From CAVPOO01 sp963707015 (lineage in GTDB: Bacteria > Pseudomonadota > Gammaproteobacteria > Thiohalobacterales > Thiohalobacteraceae): a stretch of DNA of 64,000 bases. The stretch covers positions 1-64,000 of the forward strand of contig CAVPOO010000010.1 of assembly GCA_963707015.1 (NCBI GenBank). The letters are read 5' to 3'. Position 1 is the first letter of the stretch; each line of letters begins with the position of its first letter. The notes below the pieces were generated by a model that did not search any database, was not told the origin of the DNA, and worked only from the letters and a program-made list of their open reading frames with translations. Positions 46,947-55,553 of the stretch are shown piece after piece. The translations under genes and the position numbers were made by a program.

Positions 46947-47987
46947 CTAGTCCATGATGTCAACATGAATTCCCTGTGCTTCGAGCGCGTCGGCCCGGGC
47001 CTGGATGAAGCGCTGGAAATTCGGCTGCCGCTGATACGCGCCTGAGGCCACGTAATCGAGCACCGACTGCGTGTGGAAGGCCTTCAGATAGGCTTCGGTA
47101 CGAAAGACTTCCCTGCCCTGATCATCAAACAAGACCATCGAGGGGGCATACTGAATATTGCGATCGCGCGCCCAGTCAGCGACTGTCATCTGCTGGCCGT
47201 CTGGCGCGGTTATGGGCGTTCGTGACCCGATATCCAGCAAGACGATATCAAACTTCTCGAGCAGCTGGCGGGTCTCCCGACGCTTGAAGATGTCCAGGTG
47301 GAGTTCATCGCAGGCCGCACAGTTCTTCTGTTCAAAGAGCACCAGCAGCGGACGCCCCCCCTTGCGACGCGCCAGGTCGAAGGGAGCCTGGATATATCCG
47401 GGTTGCTGGTGGAGCTGCCCCTGCGCCGGCTGCGGGTCTACACGGGTCAGGTAATCATGAAACGAGCCTTGCGTTTCGGCGTGGCCCGCCACATAGTCGA
47501 GGGCAGCCATGAATTTATGCGGCGCGTAATAGCCATTGACGCGCAAAACCACCTGTCCCTCTTCATCGAGAAACAGCAGCGTTGGGGTAAACATGACCCG
47601 GAGCGACTCGGCAAATGTCTTCTCCGTGGCCGCTTGCCCTGCAAGCCCGGTCACCTCACGGTCGCCCCAGATATTGATCGCAATAATATCGAAATGCTCA
47701 CGCGCCTTATCGTTAATAGTCCGCTGGCCGAAGTTTTCTTCCAGCAGCTTTTTGCAGTAGGGGCAGCCGTCCTGGTAGAAGTACAACACGACACGTTTGC
47801 CGGCATCCGACGCTTCAGCGACATCCTCGCGAATATCCAGAAACGACTGTTTGAACCAGTCCGGCTTTTCGTGATAGCCGGGATTTGTCATGCCCGGCTC
47901 CAGTAAGTCCGGGGCTTCCTGTGCCCAGACAGGGATCCCGCCCAAGAGCAGCCAGCTGCAGATCACCAGACAGAAATGCCGTACCAT
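46947..47987 (-). CDS. Exported protein with two thioredoxin-like domains
   Basis: This 346-residue protein starts at 47987 (MVRHFCLVICSWLLLGGIPV) with a signal peptide cleaved near VWAQEA. The first thioredoxin fold has YFYQDGCPYCKKLLEE near residue 80; the second has LFEQKNCAACDELHLD near 232. The domains differ in their CxxC dipeptides (PY and AA), suggesting different redox potentials. The N-terminal domain resembles SoxW/thioredoxin-fold proteins of sulfur oxidisers. A periplasmic disulfide or thiol role is likely but inferred. Confidence 0.85.
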   Translation of the reverse strand: MVRHFCLVICSWLLLGGIPVWAQEAPDLLEPGMTNPGYHEKPDWFKQSFLDIREDVAEASDAGKRVVLYFYQDGCPYCKKLLEENFGQRTINDKAREHFDIIAINIWGDREVTGLAGQAATEKTFAESLRVMFTPTLLFLDEEGQVVLRVNGYYAPHKFMAALDYVAGHAETQGSFHDYLTRVDPQPAQGQLHQQPGYIQAPFDLARRKGGRPLLVLFEQKNCAACDELHLDIFKRRETRQLLEKFDIVLLDIGSRTPITAPDGQQMTVADWARDRNIQYAPSMVLFDDQGREVFRTEAYLKAFHTQSVLDYVASGAYQRQPNFQRFIQARADALEAQGIHVDIMD

Positions 47988-48417
47988 TCGAAAGCCTCTC
48001 TGAAATTCGTTCCTGCCATCCCGGCAGCGTAGAGCAACCACGGTCATTTGGCCGTATATCACATCATGGCCTGGCACAGGCCGCCGGCCGCTTGTCTTGA
48101 AGTTTCGCATAATACCTGAGGCATTGCGTGCCGGCTCCGGACCCACAGGGAATCAGCCACGGCCCGCGTCCCTCGCGCTCATGAGCCTGCGAACCCCTTC
48201 ACGTGCGCCTGAGAAATGCGGATCAGCGCGCCACTGCCGGGCAGTTCAAGATTACCCCGCACCCACGCGGTTTGCACGCCAACTTTTTGACTGCAGTTTT
48301 CGGCTTCGCAGCGATGCCGCAATAACATACTGTTTCAAAGATATTTTTATGATTTCCGTGATCGCTGGCACGTAAATCGCATCAGACCTGGCAGCAGAAC
48401 AGAAAGTGACCACGCTT
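47988..48417. other. Divergent intergenic region upstream of the diguanylate cyclase
   Basis: About 430 bp without a supported gene. An AT-rich stretch at about 48310-48375 is the likely promoter region for the plus-strand gene. No clear operator was found. Confidence 0.4.
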
Positions 48418-49332
48418 ATGTCTATACCCGTCCATACGGTTGCAGCGCGCCTCGAACAGGGACGTCCGGTGATCCCGGATGCCGCGGTTGCGATAGCGTT
48501 CCCCGATCCAGTCATACAGCAGGCGATGCACATCACCCAGTCACTGCAGACCACGCTCGATCTCACGGCCATGATTGAACTCTTCTATAACAAAGTGTCA
48601 GCCGTGGTTCCCGTCGATGGCATGGAATACCACCATGCCGAACTCGGCCATTCCGTCGAGTGCGGCCGCCACTCTCGTCACAGTTGTCACTACGACCTCA
48701 GAATCGAAACCGGATCACTGGGGGACCTGACATTTCGTCGCCGTCGTGCGTTTGTCGATTCGGAACTGGCGGAGCTCGAATTCCTGCTCTGCACGCTGCT
48801 TTACCCGCTGCGCAACGGTCTGCTGTACCGGGAAGCGGTTGCCCGTGCGCAGAAGGACCCGCTGACCGGGCTATACAACCGCGCTGCACTGGACGAGTCA
48901 CTGGCGCGGGAGATCAGTCTGGCCCATCGGCACGCAACAGCTTTATCCCTTGTGATGCTGGATATCGACCACTTCAAGCGCGTCAATGACCGCTTCGGTC
49001 ATTGCTGTGGAGATGATGCGCTATGCGCCGTTGTTGAGCGTGCGCGGCAGTGCGCGCGCAACACTGACATGCTGTTTCGCTATGGCGGCGAAGAGTTCGT
49101 CATCCTGCTGCGCAACACGGACCAGCATGGCGCACAACTGCTCGCCGAGCGTCTGCGAAAAAAGATTGTGCGCACCGCAATCTCCTGTAGCGGCGAAGCG
49201 GTTTCCGTCACCATCAGCGCAGGGGTCGCCTCGCTAAGCGACGATGATGACGCGGCATCGCTGTTTGCGCGCGCCGACTCGGCACTCTACGAGGCAAAGC
49301 GGGCCGGTCGCAACCGGGTCGCCATGGCGTAG
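48418..49332 (+). CDS. Diguanylate cyclase (GGDEF domain)
   Basis: This enzyme makes cyclic di-GMP. Of its 304 residues, the N-terminal half is a sensory region with a Cys/His cluster (CGRHSRHSCHYDL). The C-terminal GGDEF domain has DPLTGLYNRAAL, DIDHFKRVNDRFGH and the active loop RYGGEEFVILL. An inhibitory I-site (RNTD) lies five residues before GGEEF. The ATG at 48418 or a GTG at 48406 could start it; neither has a strong Shine-Dalgarno. Confidence 0.93.
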   Translation: MSIPVHTVAARLEQGRPVIPDAAVAIAFPDPVIQQAMHITQSLQTTLDLTAMIELFYNKVSAVVPVDGMEYHHAELGHSVECGRHSRHSCHYDLRIETGSLGDLTFRRRRAFVDSELAELEFLLCTLLYPLRNGLLYREAVARAQKDPLTGLYNRAALDESLAREISLAHRHATALSLVMLDIDHFKRVNDRFGHCCGDDALCAVVERARQCARNTDMLFRYGGEEFVILLRNTDQHGAQLLAERLRKKIVRTAISCSGEAVSVTISAGVASLSDDDDAASLFARADSALYEAKRAGRNRVAMA

Positions 49333-49444
49333 GCTGACGGGTTTTCGCGCGGCCCCCGATAGAGGGGCCTGGCCAGAAAACATCGCTTCTGTGCCGCACC
49401 TGTCAGCCTGCCAGGAGGTCGTGAAGCCAGTACTCCTTCAAGGT

Positions 49445-49623
49445 AACAATGACGGATGCTGACAAGTCAGGCTGAGCGCCAGTATTTTTATTTATAGCTA
49501 CGGAATCCACGGAAGGACACGGAAGGACACGGAAGGACACGGAAAAAATTCTAATGCGTGTTGGTTCTTTGTGTTGGTTCTTTCCGTGTTTTTCCGTGGT
49601 TTCGTGGCCATAACATTCGTCGA
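49445..49623 (+). repeat. Dispersed repeat family, copy 3, with internal tandem units
   Basis: Same orientation as copy 1: ATGACGGATGCTGACA, GAGCGCCAGTATTTTTAT, TATAGCTACGGAATCCACGG, then a local expansion of ACGGAAGGAC (three units) and GTTGGTTCTTT repeated twice, ending GTGGCCATAACATTCGTC. It is longer than the other copies because of these expansions. It lies between the diguanylate cyclase and Nth-like genes. Confidence 0.9.
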
Positions 49624-49693
49624 CTGTTGATATTCTCGGCCACAGCGGGCACCGATGGTCACTTCATCAGTGCAAAATCCGTGACCCACACCT

Positions 49694-50371
49694 TCAGGCG
49701 GCCTTGCCGGTCTGGCACTGCCGACGCAGTTTACATCCCGGACACAGCGGACTGACCCGGCAGGATACCTTGGCATGGCGAACAATCAGCGCATGGTATT
49801 CGTTGAAGACCTTCGTATCGGGGCCCAGCGCCCGTTCAAATGCATGTCGCAAGGTCTCGTAGCCCTCGTCCCCGGCGATCAGTCCCAGGCGCGAAAACAG
49901 CCGCCTTGTGTAGGCATCAATCACGAAGACCGGCCGGTCAAATGCGTAGAGCAGGATATCATCCGCGGTCTCGGGCCCGATTCCGTTTACACTCAGCAGC
50001 TGATGTCGGAGCGAGGCGGTATCGCGCCGGCGCAACCGGCGCAGCCCCCCGGCATTGCTGTACCACTCACAGAAATTGCGGAGTCGCCTGGCCTTGATGT
50101 TGAAATACCCGGACGGGCGCAGCCAGTCGGCAAGTTGTTCCTGGTCAACGTCGAGAATGCCCCTGGCGCTGAAGCGGTGATGACGCTTCAGGTTGGCGAG
50201 CGCCCGCTCGACGTTCGTCCAGGCGGCATTCTGGGTAAGCACCGCGCCCACCATAACCTCGAATGGAGAATCAGCAGGCCACCAGTACTGAGGACGATAA
50301 GCCGCGAGCAGCCGCTCGTAGACGGCTGTGAGACGATGACGCGGCAATCTGAGGGCAGCGCGACTGCTCAT
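49694..50371 (-). CDS. Nth/MutY-superfamily HhH-GPD DNA glycosylase
   Basis: This is a 225-residue base-excision protein. The HhH motif reads LLSVNGIGPETADDILLYAF near residue 128 and the general-base Asp is in FVIDAYTRRLF. The C-terminal Fe-S loop has four cysteines in CRVSPLCPGCKLRRQC. The lyase lysine of Nth is replaced by Glu (GPETADD), so the protein may be a monofunctional glycosylase. Its start overlaps the rluB stop by 4 nt. Confidence 0.87.
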   Translation of the reverse strand: MSSRAALRLPRHRLTAVYERLLAAYRPQYWWPADSPFEVMVGAVLTQNAAWTNVERALANLKRHHRFSARGILDVDQEQLADWLRPSGYFNIKARRLRNFCEWYSNAGGLRRLRRRDTASLRHQLLSVNGIGPETADDILLYAFDRPVFVIDAYTRRLFSRLGLIAGDEGYETLRHAFERALGPDTKVFNEYHALIVRHAKVSCRVSPLCPGCKLRRQCQTGKAA

Positions 50372-51180
50372 CCATCCCGGCGTCGCATGCGCCTGCCCGA
50401 GTGGCGGGTCCTGGGGCCACGCGCGGGTTCCTGGACCGCAGCCTCGATTCCCGCCGCCTCAAGCAGGGCATTGACAGCGCCCTCCTTGAGCTCAATGTAA
50501 CGTCCCGGCCGAAGCATACGCGGCAGACTGACGGGCCCAAACCGGATCCGGATCAAGCGACTGACTTTGATCCCGACATGTTCCCACAGCCTGCGCACTT
50601 CGCGATTACGGCCCTCCCGGATGACAACGTGATACCAGTGATTGACGCCGCTGCCGCCGGCATCCCTGATACGGGTGAAATGGGCCGGCCCATCCTCCAG
50701 TTCTACGCCGTCCGTGAGGTGTTTGAGCGCGTCCGCTCCCACCTCGCCAAACACGCGCACGGCATATTCGCGTTCCAGCTCTTGCGAGGGATGCATGAGG
50801 CGATTCGCTAGCTCCCCATCCGTGGTCAACAACAGCAGACCGGAGGTATTGAGGTCAAGGCGCCCCACGCTGATCCAGCGGCTGCCTTTCAGCGCAGGAA
50901 GCTTTTCAAAGACTGTGGGTCGCCGCTCGGGATCGGAACGGGTGGTGAGCTCGCCGACCGGCTTGTGGTAGAGCAGCACGCGGCGCACGGGCCGCATGAC
51001 ATCCTGAGCGAGCCGCACCGGCTTGCCATCGACCTGGATACGATCACGGATGCCGACCTGTATGCCCAGTTCGGCCGGCTGGCCATTGACAGTCACCCGC
51101 CCCTGGCGAATCCAGTCTTCGATCTCGCGCCTGGAACCCAGCCCGATACGCGCCAGTAGCTTTTGCAACCGTTCCGCCAC
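50368..51180 (-). CDS. rluB: 23S rRNA pseudouridine synthase B-type (RluB)
   Basis: This 270-residue RsuA-family enzyme isomerises uridine in 23S rRNA. The S4 domain starts LQKLLARIGLGSRREIEDWI. The catalytic aspartate lies in VGRLDLNTSGLLLLTTDG near residue 105. The C-terminal part ends with a basic Arg-rich tail. The order scpA, scpB, rluB on the same strand is typical of gammaproteobacteria. Its stop overlaps the Nth-like gene start. Confidence 0.95.
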   Translation of the reverse strand: MAERLQKLLARIGLGSRREIEDWIRQGRVTVNGQPAELGIQVGIRDRIQVDGKPVRLAQDVMRPVRRVLLYHKPVGELTTRSDPERRPTVFEKLPALKGSRWISVGRLDLNTSGLLLLTTDGELANRLMHPSQELEREYAVRVFGEVGADALKHLTDGVELEDGPAHFTRIRDAGGSGVNHWYHVVIREGRNREVRRLWEHVGIKVSRLIRIRFGPVSLPRMLRPGRYIELKEGAVNALLEAAGIEAAVQEPARGPRTRHSGRRMRRRDG

Positions 51181-51202
51181 TTTTCAGGAACAGCGCAACA
51201 GC

Positions 51203-51919
51203 TCAGTGAAGGCGTTGCTCCGCGGTTTCTGAAGTTTCGAAATCGACATCCGCGACATAGTCGGATGCCTCATCGAGATCAGCGCCCTTGCCCGGCTCGG
51301 CGTCCAGCGCCTCCGCGGCAGCGCTTTCGCCACTTTCCCCGGCCTGCACTTCACCGCCAGGTGGACCGAGATCGAGTTCTGCATTGATGGTATCCAGGTC
51401 ACGTAACTCGGCCAGGCTCGGCAGATCATCAAGCCGTTTCAGGTTGAAGTAGTCCAGAAACTCTTTCGTTGTCCCATACATGGCTGGTCGGCCCGGCACA
51501 TCGCGGTGACCGACGACCCGCACCCAGTCACGCTCCTGCAGGGTCTTCATGATGGAGGTACTCACGGCCACGCCACGGATGTCCTCGATCTCGCCGCGTG
51601 TAATGGGCTGCCGATACGCGATCAGCGCCAGCGTCTCCAGCAGGGCCCGCGAATATTTCGGCGGTTTTTCCTCCCAAAGACGCGAAACCCAGGGTTCCAT
51701 CGCCTGACGCACCTGGATGCGAAAGCCGCTGGCCACCTCCTGGAGTTCGATGCCGCGCCCTGCGTAGTCCTCTTTCAGTGCCTCGATTGCCTGGCAAAGG
51801 TCGTTGCGATCGGGTTGCTCCTCGTCGGGAAACAATGCCAGCAGTCGCTCGATCGTAATCGGCTGCCCGGCGGCCAGCAAGGCGGCCTCGATAACGCTTT
51901 TCAGGGTCGTATCTGCCAT
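51203..51919 (-). CDS. scpB: Segregation and condensation protein B
   Basis: This kleisin-interacting ScpB subunit of the SMC complex has 238 residues. The winged-helix core reads LALIAYRQPITRGEIEDIRG and RDVPGRPAMYGTTKEFLDYF. The C-terminal 60 residues are a low-complexity acidic tail beyond the usual fold. The gene is 10 bp downstream of scpA and 22 bp upstream of rluB. Confidence 0.95.
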   Translation of the reverse strand: MADTTLKSVIEAALLAAGQPITIERLLALFPDEEQPDRNDLCQAIEALKEDYAGRGIELQEVASGFRIQVRQAMEPWVSRLWEEKPPKYSRALLETLALIAYRQPITRGEIEDIRGVAVSTSIMKTLQERDWVRVVGHRDVPGRPAMYGTTKEFLDYFNLKRLDDLPSLAELRDLDTINAELDLGPPGGEVQAGESGESAAAEALDAEPGKGADLDEASDYVADVDFETSETAEQRLH

Positions 51920-51929
51920 GGTCTCTGAG

Positions 51930-52793
51930 CTATGAGTTTGCTGCGACGGCCATTTCCACCGCTTCTTCCGACGCCGCCCTGGCCTTCACATGGATAGGCG
52001 CAAAGGGTCCCGTCTGGATCAATTCGATAAGTGATTCCTTGATCAATTCGAGCACTGCGAGGAATGTCACGACGACACCCTGCCTGCCCTCCTCCAGCGG
52101 AAACAGCTCGGCAAAGTCGATGAAGCGATCAGGCGAAATCTTGCCGAGGACCGTCGACATACGTTCACGAACCGAAAGCGGTTCCATCTGGATATGGTGG
52201 TTGGAGAACATTTCCGCTCGCTGCATGACGGTCCGAAATGCCAACAGAATTTCTTTCAGCTCGACCGTCGGAAGCTGATGCAGCCGCTGGCGCTCGGGGG
52301 CACGCGCCTGGGCCGGGAACGTGTCCCGTCCCGTTCGGGGCAAGGCGTCGATTTCTTCGGCGGCCTGCTTGTAGCGTTCGTATTCCTGCAGACGCCGGAT
52401 AAGCTCGGCGCGTGGATCGTCTTCATCGGCGTCCGCCTCAACCGGCCGCGGCAACAGCAGACGCGACTTGATCTCCGCCAGCATGGCTGCCATGACCAGA
52501 TACTCGGCGGCGACCTCCAGCCTGAGCTCGTCCATCAGGGCAATATACTCCATGTACTGCCGTGTAATTTCGGCAACCGGGATGTCCAGGATGTCGAGGT
52601 TCTGTCGTTTGATCAGGTACAACAGCAGATCGAGCGGGCCTTCGAAGGCCTCGAGAAATACCTCGAGGGCGTCCGGTGGAATATACAGGTCGTGGGGAAG
52701 GGAGGTGACGGCCTCGCCTTTGACAACGGCGAAGGGTGGCTCGGATTTCTGCAATAACTGGCCGGGATCAGCGGCGATCTGAGAGTCAGTCAT
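51930..52793 (-). CDS. scpA: Segregation and condensation protein A (kleisin)
   Basis: This kleisin subunit of the SMC-ScpAB complex has 287 residues. The N-terminal helical region reads LEAFEGPLDLLLYLIKRQNL and DILDIPVAEITRQYMEYIAL. The C-terminal winged-helix includes FLAVLELIKESLIELIQTGP. The ATG at 52793 (MTDSQIAADPG) is favoured over an in-frame codon at 52823. It heads the scpA-scpB-rluB-nth-like unit. Confidence 0.94.
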   Translation of the reverse strand: MTDSQIAADPGQLLQKSEPPFAVVKGEAVTSLPHDLYIPPDALEVFLEAFEGPLDLLLYLIKRQNLDILDIPVAEITRQYMEYIALMDELRLEVAAEYLVMAAMLAEIKSRLLLPRPVEADADEDDPRAELIRRLQEYERYKQAAEEIDALPRTGRDTFPAQARAPERQRLHQLPTVELKEILLAFRTVMQRAEMFSNHHIQMEPLSVRERMSTVLGKISPDRFIDFAELFPLEEGRQGVVVTFLAVLELIKESLIELIQTGPFAPIHVKARAASEEAVEMAVAANS

Positions 52794-52898
52794 GTAAACC
52801 CTGGTTTGCGCGCCTGGCCGCAACCGGCAGGCTCTGCGCGGTGATTGTACCCGAGTTCCGCGGAATCCGCAGGGTCAATCCGCTGTCGCGTTATTCTA

Positions 52899-54113
52899 CT
52901 AGTAATTCAGGCCAATACCAGCCCTGACCTCATTCAGGGTCTCACGTGCCACGTCGCGTGCCACATCGCAACCCTCTTCGATGATATTGCGCACCAGGTC
53001 CGGACGTTGCGCATATTCCTCACCCCGGCGCTGGATCGGCTCCAGCTCCTCGAGCACCGCATCGATCACCGGCTGTTTGCACTCGAGGCAACCGATACCG
53101 GCGCTGGTGCAACCTTCCCGTACCCAGGCCTGCAGCGCCTCGTCCGAATAGACCTGGTGAAGCTGCCACACGGGGCACTTGGCCGGATCGCCGGGATCCG
53201 TTCGCCTCACGCGGGCCGGATCGGTTGGCATGGTGCGCAGTTTCTGCGTGACCTGCTCAGGATCCTCGCGCAGGGCGATGGTGTTGTGGTAGGACTTGGA
53301 CATCTTCTGTCCGTCCAGACCCGGCATCTTGGACGCCGGCGTCAACAGTGCCTGTGGTTCCGGCAGGATGATCCGGCCACTGCCTTCCAGGTAGCCGAAC
53401 AGGCGTTCCCGGTCACCGAGCGTCAGGTTCTGCTGCCCCTCGAGCAGGGCATGACCCACGTCCAGCGCCGCATGGTCACCCTGCTGCTGGTAACGCTGGC
53501 GGGCATCCCGGTAGAGACGCGCATTCTTCTTGCCCATTTTCTGTATTGCCGCCTCGGCCTTTGCCTCAAACCCGGCCTCGCGCCCATATAGATGGTTGAA
53601 GCGGCGCGCAACCTCACGGGTAAGCTCGACGTGCGCCACCTGATCCTCACCGACCGGCACCCCGGTTGCGCGGTAGATCAGGATATCGGCTGCCTGCAGC
53701 AGTGGATAACCCAGAAACCCGTAGGTCGCAAGATCACGCTCCTTGAGTCGCTCCTGCTGGTCCTTGTACGAGGGTACCCGCTCCAGCCAGCCAAGCGGCG
53801 TCACCATGGAGAGCAACAGATGCAATTCGGCGTGCTCGGGTACCTTCGACTGGATGAAAAGGCACGCCGACTTGGGATTGATGCCGGCAGCGAGCCAGTC
53901 GATGACCATCTGCCAGACGTTCTGACCGATAATCTGCGAGTCTTCGTAATGGGTCGTCAGCGCATGCCAGTCGGCCACGAAGAAGAAACACTCGTACTCG
54001 TGCTGGAGTTTGAGCCAGTTCTTCAACACACCGTGATAGTGACCAAGGTGCAATTGTCCGGTAGGACGCATGCCGGACAGGACACGGGCATTTTGTGGAA
54101 TTACCGCGCTCAA
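52899..54113 (-). CDS. trpS: Tryptophan--tRNA ligase
   Basis: This class I aminoacyl-tRNA synthetase has about 404 residues. The HIGH-type motif is in SGMRPTGQLHLGHYHG and the KMSKS motif in DGQKMSKSYHN. An insertion of about 60 residues before KMSKS (DARQRYQQQGDHAALDVGHA) explains the length over the 330-350 norm and is seen in other gammaproteobacteria. The start is probably a TTG at 54113, since AGGGAG lies 6 bp upstream; an in-frame GTG at 54146 has no such site. Confidence 0.94.
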   Translation of the reverse strand: MSAVIPQNARVLSGMRPTGQLHLGHYHGVLKNWLKLQHEYECFFFVADWHALTTHYEDSQIIGQNVWQMVIDWLAAGINPKSACLFIQSKVPEHAELHLLLSMVTPLGWLERVPSYKDQQERLKERDLATYGFLGYPLLQAADILIYRATGVPVGEDQVAHVELTREVARRFNHLYGREAGFEAKAEAAIQKMGKKNARLYRDARQRYQQQGDHAALDVGHALLEGQQNLTLGDRERLFGYLEGSGRIILPEPQALLTPASKMPGLDGQKMSKSYHNTIALREDPEQVTQKLRTMPTDPARVRRTDPGDPAKCPVWQLHQVYSDEALQAWVREGCTSAGIGCLECKQPVIDAVLEELEPIQRRGEEYAQRPDLVRNIIEEGCDVARDVARETLNEVRAGIGLNY

Positions 54114-54158
54114 AACACTCTCCCTGGGTAACCGCCGTCGTGACACACAGCTGCCGGC

Positions 54159-54812
54159 TCAGATCCCCGTGACGGTGAAGATCATCTTCTCGAGTCCTCC
54201 GACCGACGGACCGAGAATCTTCCAGAGGATACCCGTCGCCAGCAGGGCAATGAGCACGAAGAAACCATAAGGCTCAAGCTTCGCGAAGGCCAAGGACCAG
54301 CGTGCGGGCAACAGCCCCGTGACGACCCTGCCACCATCGAGGGGCGGAATCGGCAACAGATTGAGCACCATCAGCATGAGATTGACGGAAATCCCGGTCA
54401 TGCCCATCAGCACCATCGGCACCGACGCCCATGGCAAGGCCGACGACAAGGCAAGTCCGACCTTCGCCAGCAAGGCCCACAGGATCGCCATACAAAGATT
54501 GGCCAGGGGCCCTGCGACGGCGACGATCGCCATGTCCCGCTTTGGATTGTGCAGGTTGCGATAATCGACGGGGACGGGCTTGGCCCAGCCGAAGATAAAG
54601 CCACCCAGCATCAGCAGCGCCGCGGGTACGATGATGGTGCCAACCGGATCAATGTGCTTGATGGGGTTCAGGGTCAGACGGCCCAGCATTTGCGCAGTCC
54701 GGTCACCCAGCTTGAGCGCCACCCAGCCATGCGCGACCTCGTGGACGGTAATGGCGAACAACAAGGGCAAGGCCGCCATAGCCACCTGCTGAACGATTGT
54801 TAATCCATGCAT
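54159..54812 (-). CDS. Site-2 protease (M50) family membrane protein
   Basis: This 217-residue intramembrane metalloprotease has hydrophobic segments throughout. The zinc site HEVAHGW is in the first helix region and the distal motif LNLLPIPPLDGGRVV near residue 158 supplies the third ligand. It is the short, PDZ-less form. The gene lies 45 bp upstream of the trpS start on the same strand. Confidence 0.93.
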   Translation of the reverse strand: MHGLTIVQQVAMAALPLLFAITVHEVAHGWVALKLGDRTAQMLGRLTLNPIKHIDPVGTIIVPAALLMLGGFIFGWAKPVPVDYRNLHNPKRDMAIVAVAGPLANLCMAILWALLAKVGLALSSALPWASVPMVLMGMTGISVNLMLMVLNLLPIPPLDGGRVVTGLLPARWSLAFAKLEPYGFFVLIALLATGILWKILGPSVGGLEKMIFTVTGI

Positions 54813-54861
54813 CGCCGCAGTATACCTGTTTTGTCAAACCGAACCGAACGGCGGCGCGGCC

Positions 54862-55482
54862 TCACTGCAATATGTCCACACTGCCTCGCCCCTCCCGCCG
54901 TATCTCGGGACTGCCGCCGGTCAGATCGACTACCGTAGTGGGATCAGGACTACAGGCCCCGCCATCAATGACCAGCCCGACCTCGTGTTCGAGTCTGGCG
55001 CGGATTTCGTTGGGATCGGTTTCGGGCAAGGCATGTCCCGGCAGCATGAGCGTCGCACTCATCAGGGGTTCGCCGAGTTCTTCCAGTAATGCCTGCGCTA
55101 TGCGATGGTCCGGGACACGGACGCCAATGGTCTTGCGTTTCGGATGCTGCAGTCTGCGCGGGACTTCGTGGGTCGCGGGCAGGATAAAGGTATAGGGGCC
55201 GGGTGTCAGCGCCTTCAAGAGTCGATAGGCGACATTGTCGACCTTGGCATAGGTGGCAATCTCCGAGAGATCGCGACAGACCAGCGTCAGATTGTGGCTA
55301 TCGTCGACCCGGCGTATTTGCCGGATCCGCTCCATGGCACTTTTGTTGCCCATCAGACACCCCAGCGCATAACTCGAGTCGGTTGGATAGGCAATCACCT
55401 CGCCTTCCCGCAATATCTCCACGGCGCGACGGATGAGACGGATCTGCGGGTTCTGCGGATGAATCTCGAAATACTGGCTCAT
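54862..55482 (-). CDS. L-threonylcarbamoyladenylate synthase-like protein, YciO type
   Basis: This 206-residue Sua5/YciO/YrdC-domain protein starts MSQYFEIHPQNPQIRLIRRA. YrdC proteins make the threonylcarbamoyl donor for t6A in tRNA; the YciO branch has a less certain role. The KxR-S/T core is represented by VIAYPTDSSYALGCLMGNKS near residue 32, with GPYTFILPATHEVPRR after it. It lies between the PHP gene and the site-2 protease gene on the minus strand, with no overlap. Confidence 0.9.
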   Translation of the reverse strand: MSQYFEIHPQNPQIRLIRRAVEILREGEVIAYPTDSSYALGCLMGNKSAMERIRQIRRVDDSHNLTLVCRDLSEIATYAKVDNVAYRLLKALTPGPYTFILPATHEVPRRLQHPKRKTIGVRVPDHRIAQALLEELGEPLMSATLMLPGHALPETDPNEIRARLEHEVGLVIDGGACSPDPTTVVDLTGGSPEIRREGRGSVDILQ

Positions 55483-55553
55483 GGAAGTCGATCAGGAGGA
55501 CACACCGGGCTTCGCCAGTCGTCTTCGAGCATGAAGGGCGCCGTTTGAAACAA

